Of a stretch of 64,000 nt of DNA, positions 36,519-46,007 are shown in pieces. The notes under the pieces were generated by a model that did not search any database, was not told the DNA's origin, and was given only the letters and a program-made list of their open reading frames with translations. Numbering within the stretch: position 1 is the stretch's first letter; every line of letters begins with the position of its first letter. Made by a program: the position numbers and the translations under genes. This DNA is from JBBQKF01 sp038326615 (GTDB lineage: Bacteria; Bacillota; Clostridia; Saccharofermentanales; UBA5734), in assembly GCA_038326615.1 (NCBI GenBank), contig JBBQKF010000005.1, positions 4,145 to 68,144 of the forward strand, written 5' to 3'.

Positions 36519-37646
36519 TCAATTAAACACTTTTTTAATGACTTCCAGATATTCCATGCCATTTTTAATATCCGGTTCGAGATAACTGCCCTCTGTCCAT
36601 TCATTCCAAGCATTTATTGTGAATATTTTTGGAGTGATGTTATTGTTATCTATAAATTCCTTTGCCTGTTCCAGTGCTTTCCCGAATTCTTCCGGTGTGT
36701 TGCCCTCAAGCGTGGAGATAAAAGGATACCCCAAGTTGTCAAAGACATCGGACTGGATTGTTCTAGGACTTGAGTCCCAGCCCATTGTAACATTTGGAAA
36801 ATATGGGACATCAAAATCCCGCTTGATTTTCTCAAATTCCTTGAAAGCTTCTTCCTTACACCATGAATAGCTGGTTTGAGGAAAATCCTTCATTTCGACA
36901 TGGTGTATCCATACATATGAAGTGACGCTATTGAATCCAAGAGCCTCGATCAATTCGTTTGGATTACTGATTTTTGTTTCACCTGGCAGGATTTGCACAC
37001 CCCATATAACAGCATTCAAATGTAATTCCCCAAGTCCTGCGGTTCGTACTCTATCTCGGAAATCATTCAGGATTCTGCTGGTATTTTCAATTCCGTTAAA
37101 ACTTTCTACCAGATTCATTAATTCATAGATTGAAAAATACAGTCCGTCATTCACCTTCCAATAGGATGGATGACCAAAATAATTTTTTATCATGTGATTT
37201 GTAGCTTTGATAAAAGCTATTTCTGTTAATTTTCCGGAAACACGGAGCGGATATGTGGCTGTTCTAGTTGCCGGGTGAATTTCCATCCAATCGTGATTTG
37301 CCCACATTAAGGCAAATTTGAGACGTTCGTTATTTTTCGCTCCTAAAAACCCCTCATCAAGGCATTTATTAAGAAATGGGCCGTCTTCGTACCAATACCA
37401 ATCAAAAATGAATGTATTAATCCGGTTATCAGCGGCAGCATCTATTTTCTTTTGCATTACAATTGGTTCAGACTCATCCTCGTATCCCCAAAGCGGAATC
37501 TTTGGTTGTTCGTGTTTTGCAAATCTGGGTTTTGCATTTTTGACAATCTCCCATTCAGTCCATCCTTTTCCGTGCCAGCCTTCATTCCTTGCATCTATGT
37601 GGTAATTCGGGAAATAGTACACAGCAATTTCATAACTGTTATCCAT
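36519..37646 (-). CDS. GH99/WbsX-like glycan-active protein
   Basis: About 375 residues, cytoplasmic (no signal peptide), beginning MDNSYEIAVYYFPNYHIDARN. The opening AVYYFPNYH and WHGKGWTEWE, the FIFDWYWYEDGPFL segment, and WNEWTEGSYLEP near the end are hallmarks of the WbsX/GH99-like family found in O-antigen and polysaccharide clusters. The Glu residues in WNEWTEG are the probable catalytic acids. I prefer the second ATG, at 37646, which is nine bases after AGGGGGG. It is last in the sugar ABC operon, so it may process the imported oligosaccharide. The substrate is unknown. Confidence 0.8.
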   Translation of the reverse strand: MDNSYEIAVYYFPNYHIDARNEGWHGKGWTEWEIVKNAKPRFAKHEQPKIPLWGYEDESEPIVMQKKIDAAADNRINTFIFDWYWYEDGPFLNKCLDEGFLGAKNNERLKFALMWANHDWMEIHPATRTATYPLRVSGKLTEIAFIKATNHMIKNYFGHPSYWKVNDGLYFSIYELMNLVESFNGIENTSRILNDFRDRVRTAGLGELHLNAVIWGVQILPGETKISNPNELIEALGFNSVTSYVWIHHVEMKDFPQTSYSWCKEEAFKEFEKIKRDFDVPYFPNVTMGWDSSPRTIQSDVFDNLGYPFISTLEGNTPEEFGKALEQAKEFIDNNNITPKIFTINAWNEWTEGSYLEPDIKNGMEYLEVIKKVFN

Positions 37647-37675
37647 AATCATGTCCCCCCTAAATCTTATTATGT

Positions 37676-37726
37676 TTACCCTGTTACGGCACCCATTGTT
37701 ATTCCTCTGTAGAAATACTTTCGCAC
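37676..37726 (-). pseudogene. remnant of a MalG-type permease C-terminus (copy 1)
   Basis: On the minus strand 17 codons read VRKYFYRGITMGAVTG and stop. The intact permease just upstream ends QKYFYKGITMGAVKG. No start or upstream part of this copy remains. The match over the last 15 residues, with a stop at the same place, makes chance unlikely. Confidence 0.75.
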
Positions 37727-37730
37727 ATCT

Positions 37731-37778
37731 TTAACCTTTTGCGGCACCGATTGTTATTCCTATCGCTATAAAATAGTT
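37731..37778 (-). pseudogene. remnant of a MalG-type permease C-terminus (copy 2)
   Basis: Minus-strand codons read NYFIAIGITIGAAKG then stop, a more divergent copy of the same permease ending, five bases from copy 1. Together with the intact gene this gives three successive MalG-type 3' ends within about 170 bp. Confidence 0.65.
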
Positions 37779-37780
37779 AT

Positions 37781-37800
37781 TTAACCATGGTTCCTGTCCC
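37781..37800. repeat. single copy of the dispersed AACCATGGTT repeat
   Basis: TTAACCATGGTTCCTGTCCC. Its reverse complement differs at one base from the variant at 26985-27003 inside the 27 kb palindrome. It sits between permease remnant copy 2 and the intact permease end. Confidence 0.8.
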
Positions 37801-37810
37801 AAAGGTAAAA

Positions 37811-38647
37811 CTACCCTTTTACGGCGCCCATTGTTATGCCTTTGTAAAAATACTTTTGTGATGCTAAAAACAATGCAATAGGGGGAATCATTGCAATGAT
37901 GAGCATTGCATAAATGGCTCCGTAATCCGCAGCATGTTCACTGACAAAGGAATATACTGCTAAAGTAAGAGGTTTCTTTTCCTGCGAACTAATAATCATT
38001 AACGGCATCAGAAAATCATTCCATACATATATTACCGTTATTACTGCATAGGACGCGGTAACAGGCTTTAGAAGCGGCGTTATAACCTTGAAAAATGTTT
38101 GCAAATAGTTACACCCGTCAATTTTTGCGGCTTCGTCTAGTTGTCTTGGTAATGTTTTAATAAATCCGGTGTAAAGCAAAATTCCCATAGGAATCTGAAG
38201 CGCCGAATATATTAATATCAAAGCAGTTCTGGTGTCTTTCAGTCCTAATGTAATAACAATGCTATAAAGAGTCGAAAGATTGGCAACAGCTGGAATCATC
38301 ATAGCACTCAAAAAGAAATAGTACAGGAGATTGAATATCTTTTCTCGTCTCCTGGCAAGTGAATACGCTGCAAGTGAACATAAGATTACATTCAATAAAA
38401 TTGTTGCTGTTGTAATAATAGTTGAATTCAAAAAACTCCCCATCACATAGGAACTTGTAAAAACTTTTTTATAATTTTCTAAATAAAAGCTTGACGGAAA
38501 AGACAAAACTCTGTTTATTTCCCCCGTTGTCTTAAATCCCGCCATGAAAATATTTATTAGCGGTATAAGTATTATTAATACTCCTAAATAAACAATTGCA
38601 TATTTCAAAATGGAAGAAAGGTGAAAATCAGAACGTTTATTTGTCAT
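37811..38647 (-). CDS. carbohydrate ABC transporter permease, MalG type
   Basis: 278 residues with six membrane segments. The EAA loop that docks the ATPase is seen as EAAKIDGCNYLQTFFKVITPL near residue 190. It ends QKYFYKGITMGAVKG, the usual MalG-family C-terminus. AGGTGG precedes the ATG. It follows the partner permease by one base. No ATP-binding gene is in the operon, so a shared MsmX-type ATPase elsewhere is likely, as for other CUT1 systems. Confidence 0.95.
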   Translation of the reverse strand: MTNKRSDFHLSSILKYAIVYLGVLIILIPLINIFMAGFKTTGEINRVLSFPSSFYLENYKKVFTSSYVMGSFLNSTIITTATILLNVILCSLAAYSLARRREKIFNLLYYFFLSAMMIPAVANLSTLYSIVITLGLKDTRTALILIYSALQIPMGILLYTGFIKTLPRQLDEAAKIDGCNYLQTFFKVITPLLKPVTASYAVITVIYVWNDFLMPLMIISSQEKKPLTLAVYSFVSEHAADYGAIYAMLIIAMIPPIALFLASQKYFYKGITMGAVKG

Positions 38648-38648
38648 G

Positions 38649-39539
38649 CTAATATTCCACCTCCAATTTTCGTGTTATTCTAAGTTGTGATATTGTAACA
38701 ATAGCTATGAAAATAAAGAATACAAGTCCTATGCTGCTGGCATAACCAAACCGTTCATAGGAAAATGCATTTTCATATATTGACATACTGATGGTTTTAG
38801 ATGCATTCATTGGACCACCGGATGTCAAAACAAATGGCAAATCAAACATTCTCAGCGCGCCTGTTATGGAGACAAATGCATTTATAGTTACGGCGGGCAT
38901 TAGTAACGGCAATGTTATAAACTTGAATTTTTTAAAACCTGTCGCTCCGTCAAGCATGCCGGATTCATATACATCAATCGGAATACTGTTTAATCCTGTA
39001 AGATAAATCACCATTCCATATCCAACCCATTGCCATGCATTGATAAATATCAAAACTGGTTTAACTGACCTTATATCTCCAAGCCAGTCAAAGACTAAAA
39101 AATTCATATGTAAGGATTTTAAAAATTCATTGATAACTCCAGTGTATTGAAAAAAGCCCACCCAAGTAAGTGATACAATAACCGGACTTATAATGCATGT
39201 CATATAGAATATTGCTCTGATAAAACTTTTTCCTTTAAATTTATCATATAAAATCAGTGCCAATCCCAGTTGCAGAATCGTGCCGATTATAATTGAAAAT
39301 ACTGCAAGATAAATTGTGTTAAGAAATGATTGCATTATATCCGCTTCTTTAAACATCGTTACAAAATTTTGCATCCCGATGAAATTATAATTTTTACCAA
39401 ACCCGTCCCAGTCTGTAAAAGAGTATTGTAGAGTCATGAGCAATGGGATATAAGTGAATGTGAAAAAAATTAAAAGCGCAGGAATCACGCCCAGCAATGA
39501 ATATATTATTTCTCTATTAATGTTTTTTCTTATTTTCAT
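38649..39539 (-). CDS. sugar ABC transporter permease, MalF type
   Basis: About 296 residues with six membrane segments and the EAA-like loop SGMLDGATGFKKFKFITLPLL near residue 200. The ATG at 39539 is preceded by AGGTGA at eight bases. A GTG four codons further upstream is the alternative. It forms a heterodimeric membrane channel with the MalG-type permease and receives substrate from the lipoprotein encoded just upstream. A 31-bp duplication of its start region lies immediately 5'. Confidence 0.95.
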   Translation of the reverse strand: MKIRKNINREIIYSLLGVIPALLIFFTFTYIPLLMTLQYSFTDWDGFGKNYNFIGMQNFVTMFKEADIMQSFLNTIYLAVFSIIIGTILQLGLALILYDKFKGKSFIRAIFYMTCIISPVIVSLTWVGFFQYTGVINEFLKSLHMNFLVFDWLGDIRSVKPVLIFINAWQWVGYGMVIYLTGLNSIPIDVYESGMLDGATGFKKFKFITLPLLMPAVTINAFVSITGALRMFDLPFVLTSGGPMNASKTISMSIYENAFSYERFGYASSIGLVFFIFIAIVTISQLRITRKLEVEY

Positions 39540-39599
39540 AAAATTAGTCACCTAATGTTTTTCTCATTTAATGTTTTTCTTTATTTTCATAAAATTAGT
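39518..39599. repeat. duplicated 31-bp start region of the MalF-type gene
   Basis: Copies at 39518-39548 and 39569-39599, differing at one or two positions, contain the start of the permease gene. The upstream copy would encode only MKIKKNIK before a stop. This is a short tandem duplication with a 51-bp period. Confidence 0.8.
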
Positions 39600-39662
39600 A
39601 GCTCGATTTTTAATATTACAGGCAGGTGAATTAACCCCTGCCTGTTTGTTATTTATTGTATG

Positions 39663-40982
39663 TTACTCTGCGATTACTATAGAAGATTTAGTCTTTTCAA
39701 ATGCTGCATCAAGTTTTGTTAATTCTGTTGCTGCTGATGACCCAGCAAGAATATTTTGGAATCCATCGTTAAATGCATCACCAATGAAACCTGAAGGAAG
39801 TTGTGCTTTTTGACCAATTATAATTGAATACTCATCAGTACTAAGATTTTTGATGTGATCTGCAATAACCGGAGCAATAGCATAATCAAATTTCAAAAAT
39901 GTTGTTAGTGACTGAGTTTCTAGATAATTTTTCAAATTCGGTTTATCAATGAAGAAATTAAACACTTTTTTCGCTTCGTCCAGATGCTTCGATTTTGCTG
40001 ATATTGCTATCAATCTATCAACTTCACCCATAGCATATTTTTTGCCATTTATAGGATCTACAGGGGCTGTAAAAGCCGCCAATTTAAACTTTGCAGGATC
40101 CGCTGCTGCAATTTCTGGTAGACCGACAACCCAAGGACCTTGTGGTAGCATTGCTGCTTTTCCGTCGATGAAATATGGTACTGACTGAGGCCATGTCAGA
40201 GTAAGACTTGCTTTGCCTATGTATTTTTTCGTAGCCATTACTGAAGCCATATCAAATTCATTTTTAAACATCGCAGATGGCTTGATTTCACCATTGGCAA
40301 GAGCCAATGCCCATTCAGGCGTCTTTTCAAGCATTCCGCTGTATTGTCTGTACCTAAAGAAGAATTCTGTTGGCCACTTGTCTTTTCCACCAAATACAAT
40401 TGGTTCAACTCCGTCAGCTTTTATTTTCTCACAAAGAGCATAAAATTCAGTAATAGTAGTAGGTATTGTCAATTTAAGCTTGTCAAAATAGATTTTATTA
40501 TAATATATTGGTAATGGTCCACCATTAGTATTGATTGGGAAACCATATTTTTTGCTACTGACAGTAAAAACTTTATCTAATCCAGGTGAAGTCGCCAGTA
40601 AAGCCATGCTTGATTGGTCAGTGACATCAGCAAGATGTCCCTCTTTAACAAATTTTGGATATTGTGCCCATTGAAGAAGCATAACATCGGGTGCATCACC
40701 TGACAAAATTCTTGTTTTTAGCAGTTTATCGTAGTTTACTCCATCAAGAGCTTCATCTTGGATTATAATATTTGGGTTTGCATCCATAAATGATTTTAGT
40801 ACTGGCTTATCCTCGCCTTTTGTCATCCATGAAACATATTTCAAAGTGACCTTTTCTTGTACTGCTTGTGTTGGAGTCACGGTATCAGATTTGGCTGGAG
40901 TTGTGGGGTTTGTACCGCATCCTGGAAACAAAGCTGCTATTATTACCAACGATGTAAGGACAGTGATAATTCTTTTTAACAT
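39663..40982 (-). CDS. extracellular sugar-binding lipoprotein (ABC transporter)
   Basis: 439 residues. A signal peptide with lipobox LFPGC (Cys at about residue 22) indicates anchoring to the outer face of the membrane, followed by a Thr/Pro/Lys linker. The body matches the SBP family 1 fold: ISYNKIYFDKL-like YYNKIYFDKL and AAMLPQGPW are present. 439 residues is normal. It is first in the operon, with GAGGAGGAAC before the ATG, and delivers an oligosaccharide to the two permeases. The substrate cannot be read from the sequence. Confidence 0.95.
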   Translation of the reverse strand: MLKRIITVLTSLVIIAALFPGCGTNPTTPAKSDTVTPTQAVQEKVTLKYVSWMTKGEDKPVLKSFMDANPNIIIQDEALDGVNYDKLLKTRILSGDAPDVMLLQWAQYPKFVKEGHLADVTDQSSMALLATSPGLDKVFTVSSKKYGFPINTNGGPLPIYYNKIYFDKLKLTIPTTITEFYALCEKIKADGVEPIVFGGKDKWPTEFFFRYRQYSGMLEKTPEWALALANGEIKPSAMFKNEFDMASVMATKKYIGKASLTLTWPQSVPYFIDGKAAMLPQGPWVVGLPEIAAADPAKFKLAAFTAPVDPINGKKYAMGEVDRLIAISAKSKHLDEAKKVFNFFIDKPNLKNYLETQSLTTFLKFDYAIAPVIADHIKNLSTDEYSIIIGQKAQLPSGFIGDAFNDGFQNILAGSSAATELTKLDAAFEKTKSSIVIAE

Positions 40983-41378
40983 TTAAGTTCCTCCTCATAA
41001 TATCAATATTTGCCGATTTTCTTTCCCTTGGTAATTTGTAAAGTCTTTACGCCATTATGATATCACGATTATTCCAAATACATTAGTATTAATATTTTGA
41101 GAAAAGGTGTACAATTTTGTCCTGTTTTGTCAAATTTTGCTTTTTTGTCGAAATTTGCTTCTTTTTAAAAAAGCCATTAGTTATAGTGACCCCTATTTCA
41201 ATCGGTATATGACCAATGGAGCTACTCAATGGGTAGCTAGTTAGTGACTAATTGATGGCTAGTTAGTGGTTAGCAGATGTCCATTGGCTGAGCTAAGTAT
41301 TATCTTGACAAATAATTTATTTTATGTTTATGTAATATAAAGTTGATAAAAGTGGCAATCAATTTGAAGGAGGTTACT
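40983..41378. other. divergent regulatory region between sugar operon and YesM/YesN
   Basis: 396 bp separating the leftward transport operon from the rightward sensor pair. It holds an inverted repeat (CCAATGGA near 41212 and TCCATTGG near 41279) enclosing two GCTAGTTAGTG copies. TTGACA at 41305-41310 is a likely -35 for the sensor gene, with a poor -10 (TATGTA, spacer 18). The repeats are candidate operators for the YesN-type regulator, which is inference. Confidence 0.55.
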
Positions 41379-43244
41379 ATGGTAAAAATGGCAACTCCAA
41401 TTTCATTTCTAAAGAAAATAATTGGAATTTTCAGAAGAAATATCAAGTATAAATTGTTTGTCATTTATGTTGTGATTATTACACTGCCTATTCTGTTTTT
41501 TGGCGTTTTATCATACCAAATGTCCTCATCTGTCCTTCAAAATGATTTTATTAAATACAAGCAACAAATAAACGAGCAAGTTGTGAGAAACATTGATGAA
41601 AATTTGAAAAGTCTTGAAAGGCAATCCATGTCAGTTTATACAAACATAAACGATATGTTTATTGTTATAAACACCCCCGCAAATAAGTTCGATACACTCT
41701 ACTTGCAAGCATACGACCGTGTCGCAAACTTTTTCCGAAGTGTTATTCAGAGCAATGATAGAATTTTCGGTTTCACTCTAGTCTCTTTGGATGGTGAGAT
41801 AAAATTTTATCTAGACCGGTATGTCGGAAACTTAAATCTATATAATGTTAAAAATGATCTCTGGTTCGAAAAAACTTTATCTTTGAATGGCGCTCCACTA
41901 TTACTTGAACCTCATTTAAATAATTTTTTGGCGCCTGATGGCTACAATAGAAATAAAGTCATATCTATTACAAGAACATTAATTGACCTCGAAAAGGATA
42001 AGGCTTCAGGCATATTAATCCTGGATCAGGACGTCACTCAATTTTCGGGAATTGCAACAAATGTGGAAATTGATCCCCAAGAAACAATTGTTATCATTGA
42101 TAATTCATCTACCGTTATTACTTCAAACAAAGTTTTAAAAGAAAGTGTATTGAAAACACTTCTTTCTATAACTTCATCGAATGCGCCAGGTTTTAGCAGT
42201 ACAAAAATCGACAATGAAAACGTGCTTATAAATTATGGGGAGTCAAAAGAATTTGGATGGAAAGTAATCTCGATGTTACCGGTATCTGTAATTAATCAGA
42301 AGGGACTGTTTTTAAGAAACATTAACTTTTCACTACTAATTATTATGATAATATTTTCTCTTTTGATTTCTATAATAATTTCAAATTTTATAACAATTCC
42401 TCTTAAAAAGTTAATGCTTTCATTTAAAAAATTACAACAAGGCGATTTTAATACCGCAGTATCAATAAAAGGAGAGGACGAACTAGCACAGATAGGAAAC
42501 ACATTTAATACAATGGTAGTCAATATGCATGGGTTGATAGAACAAAAATATGAGATCGGACTTCTTCGCAAACAAGCAGAGCTTGAGTCACTTCAAAGTC
42601 AAATCAATCCGCATTTCCTTTATAATACACTTTCATCTATAAAAGCTGTTATTAGCCGACGGGATTTTGACAAAGCTTTGACTATTGTTCAAAATTTGTC
42701 GGATATTTTTAGGTATAACCTAAACCGAGGTAAATATATCGTTAAATTTTCGGAAGAGCTAGATCATATGAAGAAATATTTATCAATCCAGGAATGTAGG
42801 TTTTTAGGAAAATATGAAGTGATATATGATATTGACGATGAGGTATTAAATTTGGATATTATCCGACTAACTCTTCAGCCTATTGTAGAAAACGCATTAT
42901 ACCATGGGATTGAGGCCAAAAGAGGCAAAGGAGAAATTAGAATTGCTGCAAAAGTCTTTGACAATGATTACTATATCTATATTTCTGATAATGGACTTGG
43001 CATATCTGAAGCTGAACTTATACAGATAAATCAGGAACTTGAAGCTAATCCAGAAGTACAATTAAAGAATAACATCGAAAAACAAGGCATCTTTAACGTT
43101 AATGCACGGATAAAATTTTATTTCGGGAACACTTACGGTATAAAAATTGTTAGTAGTCAAAATATAAATACGACAGTAAAAATAACCTTACCAATTAGTA
43201 AAAAAACTAAGGAGTTGACATCAGATGCAGATTTTAGTTGTTGA
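41379..43244 (+). CDS. sensor histidine kinase, YesM type
   Basis: About 621 residues. Two membrane segments, near residues 28-50 and 310-335, enclose an extracellular Cache-like sensor domain, followed by a HAMP linker. The His-kinase domain has the acceptor in INPHFLYNTLSSI, and the ATPase N-box is LQPIVENALYHGIE. The start at 41379 is set by GAAGGAGG five bases upstream. It overlaps the regulator gene by 20 bases. It sits divergent to a sugar ABC operon, so it probably senses the sugar or its binding protein. Confidence 0.93.
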   Translation: MVKMATPISFLKKIIGIFRRNIKYKLFVIYVVIITLPILFFGVLSYQMSSSVLQNDFIKYKQQINEQVVRNIDENLKSLERQSMSVYTNINDMFIVINTPANKFDTLYLQAYDRVANFFRSVIQSNDRIFGFTLVSLDGEIKFYLDRYVGNLNLYNVKNDLWFEKTLSLNGAPLLLEPHLNNFLAPDGYNRNKVISITRTLIDLEKDKASGILILDQDVTQFSGIATNVEIDPQETIVIIDNSSTVITSNKVLKESVLKTLLSITSSNAPGFSSTKIDNENVLINYGESKEFGWKVISMLPVSVINQKGLFLRNINFSLLIIMIIFSLLISIIISNFITIPLKKLMLSFKKLQQGDFNTAVSIKGEDELAQIGNTFNTMVVNMHGLIEQKYEIGLLRKQAELESLQSQINPHFLYNTLSSIKAVISRRDFDKALTIVQNLSDIFRYNLNRGKYIVKFSEELDHMKKYLSIQECRFLGKYEVIYDIDDEVLNLDIIRLTLQPIVENALYHGIEAKRGKGEIRIAAKVFDNDYYIYISDNGLGISEAELIQINQELEANPEVQLKNNIEKQGIFNVNARIKFYFGNTYGIKIVSSQNINTTVKITLPISKKTKELTSDADFSC

Positions 43245-44841
43245 TGACGAGGCACTTGTTAGGGAAAGTGTTGTTAATAGTCTAAAGAGCTTTGGAATTG
43301 ATGATATTTTAGTTGCACAGGATGGTTTTGATGCGTTAAAATTGCTAAATGTATCCAAGCCAGATATTGTCATTACCGATATCAGAATGCCGGAGATGGA
43401 TGGAATTGAATTTCTGTCAAAATCCAGGGAGATTCATCCTGATCTAATATTTATTTTGCTAAGCGGATATGAATTGTTTGAGTACGCACATAAAGCGATA
43501 CAATATGGTGCTTTTTCATATCTTTTAAAACCAGTGAGTGACGAAGAATTGAAATCAGTAATTGAAAATGCTATTGAGACAATTTCCCGCAAAAACAAAC
43601 AGCGTGAATTCAATTCACTTATGCGTATTGGTGGCACCCAAGGTGCTGATTTTTTAAAAACTCGCCTAATTTCTGAATTAGTTAAAGGCGATTTTGTTAA
43701 TACGGAATATAGCGAAACAAAACTCAAGGAACTACATATAAACTTTGACAAGGAGTTCTTCCAAATATTTTTGGTAAGTATTGATTATTTCAAAACATTA
43801 GAAGGAGTTTCTTCGAAAGAATACGAATTATCAAAATTCAGTATTAATAACATCACATCAGAGATATTAGCTAACAATAATATCTCGATGTATCCTTTTG
43901 ACTATGAAACCGGCATGGGTTTTCTATTGAACATTTCGTCGGACAGCGTTTTCAATGACAAAATGATTTTGTTGCCATTATTGGGTGAGATTTTGGAAAA
44001 CGTTAATCTTTTTCTGGATTTTTCTGTAACAATAGGCGTAGGGATGATTGTTAGCAGTATTTTTGATTTATCCAACTCTTATATCCATGCTCAGGAATCT
44101 GTTCTGCAAAGATTAGCAAGAGGTGGAAACCAAGTGTTTTTTCATGATAAAGCAACTGTATCAAAAGATACCACAATCAAAATAGGATTTAAAACCGAAG
44201 AAAGTTTTAAGGCATGTTTCGAGAAATGTGACAAGCTCGGTGCGATAAATATTATTAAGAATTTATATGAGCCTTTTGAAAGTGTTGAAATTATTGATAT
44301 TGGTAATTTGCATAAATTGAATTTTCAGTTGATATTGCTTATTTATAAGATAGTTAACGCATTAGGATTAAACTCCGAGGAACTATTAGGTGATGAGTTT
44401 GTGCTATATAATTCTTTAAATGCACAATATAGTTTTAAGGCAATTATTAAATATTTCGACGAATTGCTAGAGATTTGCTTGGCGAGCATTATTCTATTGA
44501 ACGAAAAAGGCAATATGAAAATTATGGAGATTACAAAAGAGTTTATTGCTAAAAATTACAATAAGGATATAACCCTTAAAACTATTTCCGGCAATGTTCA
44601 TTTAAGCACAGCATATTTCAGTAAGCAATTTAAGCTTTATTTCGGAGAAAATTTTAGTGACTATATTATCAATTATAGAATTAACAACGCAAAAGAATTT
44701 TTGAAAGCAGGAATTTATAAGGCAACTGAAGTTTCGAAAATAGTAGGATTCAATGACGAAAAATACTTTTATAAGGTTTTTAAGCGACATACCGGATTTA
44801 CTCCGACGGAATACAAAGATATTTATAGGAATTCTAAATAG
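43225..44841 (+). CDS. response regulator with AraC-type DNA-binding domain, YesN type
   Basis: 538 residues. N-terminal receiver domain (1-120) with phosphoacceptor Asp in VITDIRMPEMDG near residue 54 and Lys in LLKPVSDEE near 105. A long middle domain is of YesN type. The C-terminal AraC helix-turn-helix pair (about 435-535) has LSTAYFSKQFKLYFG and the family signature VGFNDEKYFYKVFKRHTG. Probably activates the divergent sugar-uptake operon on phosphorylation by the upstream kinase. AAGGAG about ten bases before the ATG; translation is likely coupled to the kinase. Confidence 0.94.
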   Translation: MQILVVDDEALVRESVVNSLKSFGIDDILVAQDGFDALKLLNVSKPDIVITDIRMPEMDGIEFLSKSREIHPDLIFILLSGYELFEYAHKAIQYGAFSYLLKPVSDEELKSVIENAIETISRKNKQREFNSLMRIGGTQGADFLKTRLISELVKGDFVNTEYSETKLKELHINFDKEFFQIFLVSIDYFKTLEGVSSKEYELSKFSINNITSEILANNNISMYPFDYETGMGFLLNISSDSVFNDKMILLPLLGEILENVNLFLDFSVTIGVGMIVSSIFDLSNSYIHAQESVLQRLARGGNQVFFHDKATVSKDTTIKIGFKTEESFKACFEKCDKLGAINIIKNLYEPFESVEIIDIGNLHKLNFQLILLIYKIVNALGLNSEELLGDEFVLYNSLNAQYSFKAIIKYFDELLEICLASIILLNEKGNMKIMEITKEFIAKNYNKDITLKTISGNVHLSTAYFSKQFKLYFGENFSDYIINYRINNAKEFLKAGIYKATEVSKIVGFNDEKYFYKVFKRHTGFTPTEYKDIYRNSK

Positions 44842-45038
44842 AAATTCATTCTAATAAGGAGTATAATAAAAAATGAGCGCATAAAATGATTTTGTCAATA
44901 TATGGATTTTCAATTAGTTCTCAATAAAATGCACCCAACTCACAAAATACTCTTTATACTATTCACATTAGGATGTTTTACAACTCAATTATATCAATAA
45001 TAGTTAACACTATAATTAAAATAGAGAGGGAAATAAAT

Positions 45039-46007
45039 ATGGTAATTTACAAAACAAAGAAACACACAATGAGAGTTAAGTTGATCTTCAATCCAATTGC
45101 AGGGGCAAATTCTGAATCACCTCTCCAACTAATGGACGTAATCCAGGAATTGCAGGCATGGAGGATTAATGCAGAACCCTATTTGATAGAGCCCGAAAGC
45201 GATTTAAAAAAAGTCGTTCTTGATGCAATAGGTCAAGGAATCAAGATGATTGTGGTCTGCGGTGGAGATGGTACAGTCTCTTCAGTTGCTAGAGCAATTA
45301 TCGGAACAACCGCAACACTTGGAATTATACCAACGGGGACGCAAAATAATGTAGCCTTTAGCCTGGGTATCCCAAACGACATCCCGTCTGCAATTGCTAT
45401 TTTACGGACAGGCAAACTTTTGAAAATCGATATTGGCTTATGTACATTTAATAAAGTCTGTACACCATTTATTGAGGTTTGTTCGGTTGGTTTATTTTCC
45501 ACCCTATTTTCTTCTGCTGATGACATTCAACACGGGCATTTGACGCGCATCGGAGATTTCCTGACAAAACTCACATCAACTCCTTCCTCAGACATCCATA
45601 TCTCACTTGATGATAATCCAGAAATCAATATGCAGGGACATCTGGTATTGGTTTCTAATATGCCTTATATAGTTCGTCATTATAAAGTTGGCGAGGTGGA
45701 TTGCTTTACCAACGGACTGCTCGATGTTCTGTTTTTTGCAGATTTATCAAAACTTGATTTGGTGAACTATTTTATCAAAGGTCCAGGAACTGACAAAAAC
45801 GAGGATTCCCGCATTCAGCATTATAGTGTGCGCAGTATCACAATCGGCACTAACCCTACAATGCCTATAATGGTTGATGGAATAACTCTTGGTGAAGGGT
45901 CGCTGCGCATCGAAGTAAAGCCTCATGGAATGTCTGTCATGGCTGGGATAGCCAAGGTGGATGAAACTGCTGCTAATGCAGATACAAATTTGGAGGGATT
46001 GCTTTGA
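45039..46007 (+). CDS. diacylglycerol kinase-family lipid kinase (YegS/DagK-like)
   Basis: About 322 residues. LIFNPIAGA near the N-terminus and VVCGGDGTVSSVARAI near 70 are the ATP-binding motifs of the family. IIPTGTQNNVAFSLG follows, where most members have GTxND, so Asn-Asn replaces Asn-Asp at a conserved position. I chose the ATG at 45039 (GAGAGGG upstream). It phosphorylates a lipid, probably diacylglycerol, at the membrane. It overlaps the next PAP2 gene by four bases. A second pair of the same two families lies at 54-56 kb. Confidence 0.88.
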   Translation: MVIYKTKKHTMRVKLIFNPIAGANSESPLQLMDVIQELQAWRINAEPYLIEPESDLKKVVLDAIGQGIKMIVVCGGDGTVSSVARAIIGTTATLGIIPTGTQNNVAFSLGIPNDIPSAIAILRTGKLLKIDIGLCTFNKVCTPFIEVCSVGLFSTLFSSADDIQHGHLTRIGDFLTKLTSTPSSDIHISLDDNPEINMQGHLVLVSNMPYIVRHYKVGEVDCFTNGLLDVLFFADLSKLDLVNYFIKGPGTDKNEDSRIQHYSVRSITIGTNPTMPIMVDGITLGEGSLRIEVKPHGMSVMAGIAKVDETAANADTNLEGLL

